Assembly (NCBI RefSeq): GCF_910577345.1
Contig: NZ_CAJTMT010000052.1
Coordinates: 1 to 8,076 of the forward strand
Length of the DNA stretch: 8,076 bases
Source: an uncultured Duncaniella sp.
GTDB lineage: Bacteria > Bacteroidota > Bacteroidia > Bacteroidales > Muribaculaceae
Direction of reading: 5' to 3'
A program made the position numbers and the translations under genes. Positions 6,546 to 8,076 of the stretch are shown one piece after another. The number at the start of each line of letters is the position of its first letter. Position 1 is the stretch's first letter. The notes under the pieces are model-generated. The model searched no databases and was not told the origin of the DNA. It worked only from the letters and a program-made list of their open reading frames with translations.

Positions 6546-6636
6546 ACGAACCTAAAACAATCTTTTTTACCTTAGAAATTGTACCTATTGGAAACTCATA
6601 AAAGGGAGCCGCGTGAAGCTGCTCCCTTTTAATTTT
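6546..6636 (+). ncRNA. Candidate small non-coding RNA
   Basis: A stretch of about 90 nt bounded by a consensus promoter (6510-6541) and an intrinsic terminator (6599-6636), with no ATG inside. The 5' half contains a U-run (six T near 6564) flanked by ACAAT and ATTGT, which could pair loosely. The 3' part is the 11-bp terminator stem. This layout, a Bacteroidota-type promoter followed closely by a terminator, matches what has been described for the Bacteroidales-1 RNA motif. I cannot confirm membership from memory of its consensus, and that motif is usually reported near the L20 gene, which is not here. Alternatives are an unrelated sRNA or a short regulatory transcript tied to perR. Its position just before a peroxide regulator makes a stress role thinkable but unproven. 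Confidence 0.55.
6599..6636 (+). terminator. Terminator between the small RNA and perR
   Basis: TAAAAGGGAGC (6599-6609) pairs perfectly with GCTCCCTTTTA (6621-6631) around an 11-nt loop, followed by ATTTT. The 11-bp stem plus T-rich tail indicates + strand termination. It ends about 23 nt before the perR promoter, so the upstream transcript is separated from perR. Confidence 0.8.
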
Positions 6637-6659
6637 AACAAATTTTTATTTCAAAACAC

Positions 6660-6690
6660 TTGGAGAATTGAAATCAAAGATGTAACTTTG
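6660..6690 (+). promoter_or_regulatory. Predicted perR promoter
   Basis: TTG at 6660-6662, a 20-nt spacer, then TAACTTTG at 6683-6690, a full match to the Bacteroidota -7 consensus TAnnTTTG. The predicted start is about 6694-6699, giving a leader of roughly 45 nt that contains the palindrome at 6705-6719. Confidence 0.72.
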
Positions 6691-6704
6691 CAATGAAAAC
6701 AAAA

Positions 6705-6719
6705 TTGTAATCATTACAA
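6705..6719. promoter_or_regulatory. PerR-box-like operator
   Basis: TTGTAAT-C-ATTACAA is a perfect 7-1-7 palindrome. It differs from the Bacillus PerR box TTATAATnATTATAA only by one symmetric pair of changes (A to G, T to C). It lies just downstream of the predicted perR start site and 22 nt before the start codon, where a bound repressor would block the polymerase. It is the natural candidate for negative autoregulation by the PerR-type protein encoded next. Confidence 0.72.
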
Positions 6720-6741
6720 ATCTAAAAAGAATCCAGTCCTT

Positions 6742-7179
6742 ATGCAAGCGTATAGTTACACAACTCAGGAAATCCTGAACATCCTTTCGGAGGGAGGCGT
6801 CAAGCCCTCGGCCCAACGGATGGTGATACTGCGCTTCCTGATGGAAAACAGGATTCACCCGACCGTCGACGAGATATTCAAAGCACTACAGCCTACACAC
6901 CCCACGCTCTCACGCACGACGGTCTACAACACACTCCGACTCCTGTCGGCCGCAGGCATCATCCGATGCATTGAAATCGGCGGTGGCGACGGATCACGCT
7001 GGGATTACTCGCAGCACGACCATGCTCACTTCCTCTGCACATCGTGTGGCCACGTCACCGATGTCGACTACGAATTCGGCCCGACAGCCTTCACACTCCC
7101 GCCGGCCGGCTACACAGTCCACACAGCCGATGTCATTTTCAAAGGCATCTGTCCCCACTGCACTGCCGCCGCAAGTTAA
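6742..7179 (+). CDS. perR: Fur-family regulator, PerR type (peroxide sensor)
   Basis: Metal-dependent DNA-binding repressor of 145 residues. The N-terminal winged helix (about 1-85) includes KPSAQRMVILRFL and the recognition segment SRTTVYNTLRLL (57-68). The C-terminal dimerisation domain holds a structural zinc site with two CxxC pairs (Cys99/Cys102 and Cys137/Cys140). Aligned on the Bacillus subtilis PerR numbering, all five regulatory-metal ligands are present: His39 (H37), Asp88 (D85), His94 (H91), His96 (H93) and Asp107 (D104). An Asp rather than Glu at the last position is associated with peroxide sensing in PerR versus iron sensing in Fur. In PerR, Fe-catalysed oxidation of His37/His91 releases the DNA. 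Context agrees: a PerR-box-like palindrome sits in its leader, and a rubrerythrin gene starts 67 nt after its stop. Fur is the main alternative and cannot be excluded from sequence alone. Confidence 0.88.
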   Translation: MQAYSYTTQEILNILSEGGVKPSAQRMVILRFLMENRIHPTVDEIFKALQPTHPTLSRTTVYNTLRLLSAAGIIRCIEIGGGDGSRWDYSQHDHAHFLCTSCGHVTDVDYEFGPTAFTLPPAGYTVHTADVIFKGICPHCTAAAS

Positions 7180-7192
7180 ACCTTATCCACGA

Positions 7193-7200
7193 TATATTTA
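7193..7200 (+). promoter_or_regulatory. Weak possible -7 box before rubrerythrin
   Basis: TATATTTA matches TAnnTTTG in all but the last base, but no TTG is visible at the proper distance upstream. No palindrome like the one in front of perR was found in the 67-nt gap and there is no terminator, so rubrerythrin may be read mainly through from perR with an additional weak or non-consensus start here. Confidence 0.25.
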
Positions 7201-7246
7201 ATAAATCAAATTTCGTATAAAAACAACATCTAAACAATCATCAATC

Positions 7247-7798
7247 ATGAAGAAGAAATTCATCTGCACCGTTTGCGGTTACGTTCACGAAGGTGACGAA
7301 GCTCCCGAAATCTGCCCCCTCTGCAAGGCTCCCCGCTCTAAGTTCAAAGAAATGGACGAAAGCGCCGCTCTCGAATTCGTAACCGAACACGTTATCGGAA
7401 TCGCAAAGGACACCGACGATGAAATGAAAGCCGACCTCCGCGCTCACTTCGAAGGCGAATGCGCTGAAGTAGGTATGTATCTCGCAATGTCGCGTCAGGC
7501 TGACCGCGAAGGCTATCCTGAAATCGCAGAAGCTTTCAAGCGCTACGCTATCGAAGAAGCTGAACACGCTTCCAAGTTCGCCGAACTCCTCGGTGAGTGC
7601 GTATGGTCAACCAAAGAGAACCTCGAAAAGCGCATGGCCGCTGAGGCAGGTGCCAACGCCGACAAGATGCGCATCGCACGTCGCGCCAAGGAACTCAACC
7701 TCGACGCTATCCACGACACCGTTCACGAAATGGCTAAGGACGAAGCCCGTCACGGCCAGGGATTCCAGGGCCTCTACAACCGTTACTTCAAGAAGTAA
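7247..7798 (+). CDS. Reverse rubrerythrin (N-terminal rubredoxin, C-terminal diiron domain)
   Basis: Peroxide-reducing protein of 183 residues in the cytoplasm. In the rubrerythrin family, electrons pass from NAD(P)H-linked donors through the rubredoxin iron to a diiron centre that reduces H2O2 to water. The rubredoxin-like Fe(SCys)4 domain is at the N-terminus (CTVCGY with Cys7/Cys10, CPLC with Cys23/Cys26). The four-helix ferritin-like domain follows, with probable ligands Glu71 (GECAEVGMY), Glu104 and His107 (EEAEH), Glu133, and Glu166/His169 (DEARH). The order is opposite to classical rubrerythrin, which places rubredoxin last, so this is the reverse type known from clostridia. The second glutamate of helix three in classical rubrerythrin (E97) appears to be Ala136. 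Strong codon bias suggests high expression. It follows the PerR-type gene, which fits peroxide-responsive control. A strong terminator lies about 95 nt downstream. Confidence 0.92.
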   Translation: MKKKFICTVCGYVHEGDEAPEICPLCKAPRSKFKEMDESAALEFVTEHVIGIAKDTDDEMKADLRAHFEGECAEVGMYLAMSRQADREGYPEIAEAFKRYAIEEAEHASKFAELLGECVWSTKENLEKRMAAEAGANADKMRIARRAKELNLDAIHDTVHEMAKDEARHGQGFQGLYNRYFKK

Positions 7799-7891
7799 TT
7801 AATCGCCCTCATCAAAACCGCCAGGACAAACACCCAGGCGGACAACAGGCTCAATCGACAAGCAGCCTGAATCCCTAAAAATACCCAACTC

Positions 7892-7931
7892 ACAATTCCT
7901 GTATCCCCACCGGATACAGGAATTGTTTGTT
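7892..7931 (+). terminator. Terminator after rubrerythrin
   Basis: Perfect 15-bp stem: ACAATTCCTGTATCC (7892-7906) with GGATACAGGAATTGT (7912-7926), 5-nt loop CCACC, followed by TTGTTTAT. It lies 93 nt past the stop, with a weaker hairpin CAGGCT/AGCCTG (7846-7869) in between. On the minus strand, AATTGTGAGTTGG follows the stem, so termination is mainly on the + strand. Confidence 0.88.
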
Positions 7932-8011
7932 TATCCCCACACCCCACCCCGCGTCAAACTAAAAATCCGCAGAAAAAGCAACCCACCCCCAACCCGCATG
8001 GCAATCAGCAA

Positions 8012-8076
8012 GCTGCGAAGCAGCGCTACGGTGGTAGCCCCGCATCGAGCGGCGACGCAATGGAGCCCGCAGGGCG
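8012..8076. repeat. GC-rich string of three small hairpins, cut by the window edge
   Basis: Three consecutive short hairpins occur without a gap-filling gene: GCTGC-GAA-GCAGC (8012-8024), GCTAC-GGTG-GTAGC (8025-8038) and GCCC-GCA-GGGC (8065-8075). The composition changes abruptly from the C/A-rich DNA before it. This looks like the start of a dispersed intergenic repeat of the kind common in Bacteroidales genomes, but only one copy is visible and the right end is outside the window. It could also be part of a structured RNA. Confidence 0.45.

Noticed and set aside
6581..6634. Possible 17-codon TTG-started peptide in the small RNA region
   Set aside because: No ATG, no recognisable initiation context, and most of it lies in the terminator stem, so the apparent codons are explained by the hairpin.
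6646..6858. 70-codon minus-strand ORF across the perR promoter
   Set aside because: It overlaps the perR promoter, the PerR-box-like palindrome and the start of perR, and has no family features.

Overview
The window looks like a chromosomal segment of an anaerobic Bacteroidota bacterium, most likely order Bacteroidales. A gut Muribaculaceae-like genome is plausible, but that family call is inference. Three things point this way: three intergenic regions carry the Bacteroidota sigma-ABfr promoter pattern (TTTG or TTG, 19-20 nt, TAnnTTTG); start codons lack a Shine-Dalgarno sequence and are preceded by A/T-rich DNA; and the gene content suits a succinate-forming anaerobe (ATP-type PEP carboxykinase, malate dehydrogenase, reverse rubrerythrin, PerR). 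Every gene supported here lies on the + strand. No mobile element, CRISPR array, tRNA or rRNA was seen.

Layout. Positions 1-440 hold the C-terminal part of pckA, closed by a strong hairpin terminator. After a roughly 400-nt intergenic region with its own promoter, a palindromic hairpin and a C-rich stretch comes mdh (840-1775), also followed by a strong terminator. Positions 1936-6354 form a tight run: a thioredoxin-fold lipoprotein, DNA polymerase I (polA), a MIP18/DUF59 iron-sulfur assembly factor and LpxH of lipid A synthesis. Gaps are 39, 67 and 17 nt, so co-transcription is likely. Positions 6355-6741 are non-coding but structured: a TTGTAAT...ATTACAA split repeat, nested inverted repeats, a consensus promoter followed about 85 nt later by a terminator (candidate small RNA), then a second consensus promoter and a perfect 15-bp PerR-box-like palindrome in front of a PerR-type Fur-family regulator (6742-7179). 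A reverse rubrerythrin (7247-7798) follows, then a 15-bp-stem terminator. The last 75 nt are a GC-rich set of three consecutive small hairpins that runs off the window edge and resembles a dispersed repeat.

How the parts fit. PckA and Mdh are consecutive enzymes of the PEP-oxaloacetate-malate route that feeds fumarate and succinate in Bacteroidales fermentation, but each has its own transcription signals. The polA cluster is a housekeeping group covering replication/repair, Fe-S assembly and lipid A. PerR and rubrerythrin form a peroxide-defence module, and the DNA in front of it is the least explained part of the window. The PolA protein is also notable: its 5' nuclease and polymerase motifs are intact, while key proofreading-exonuclease residues appear to be lost.
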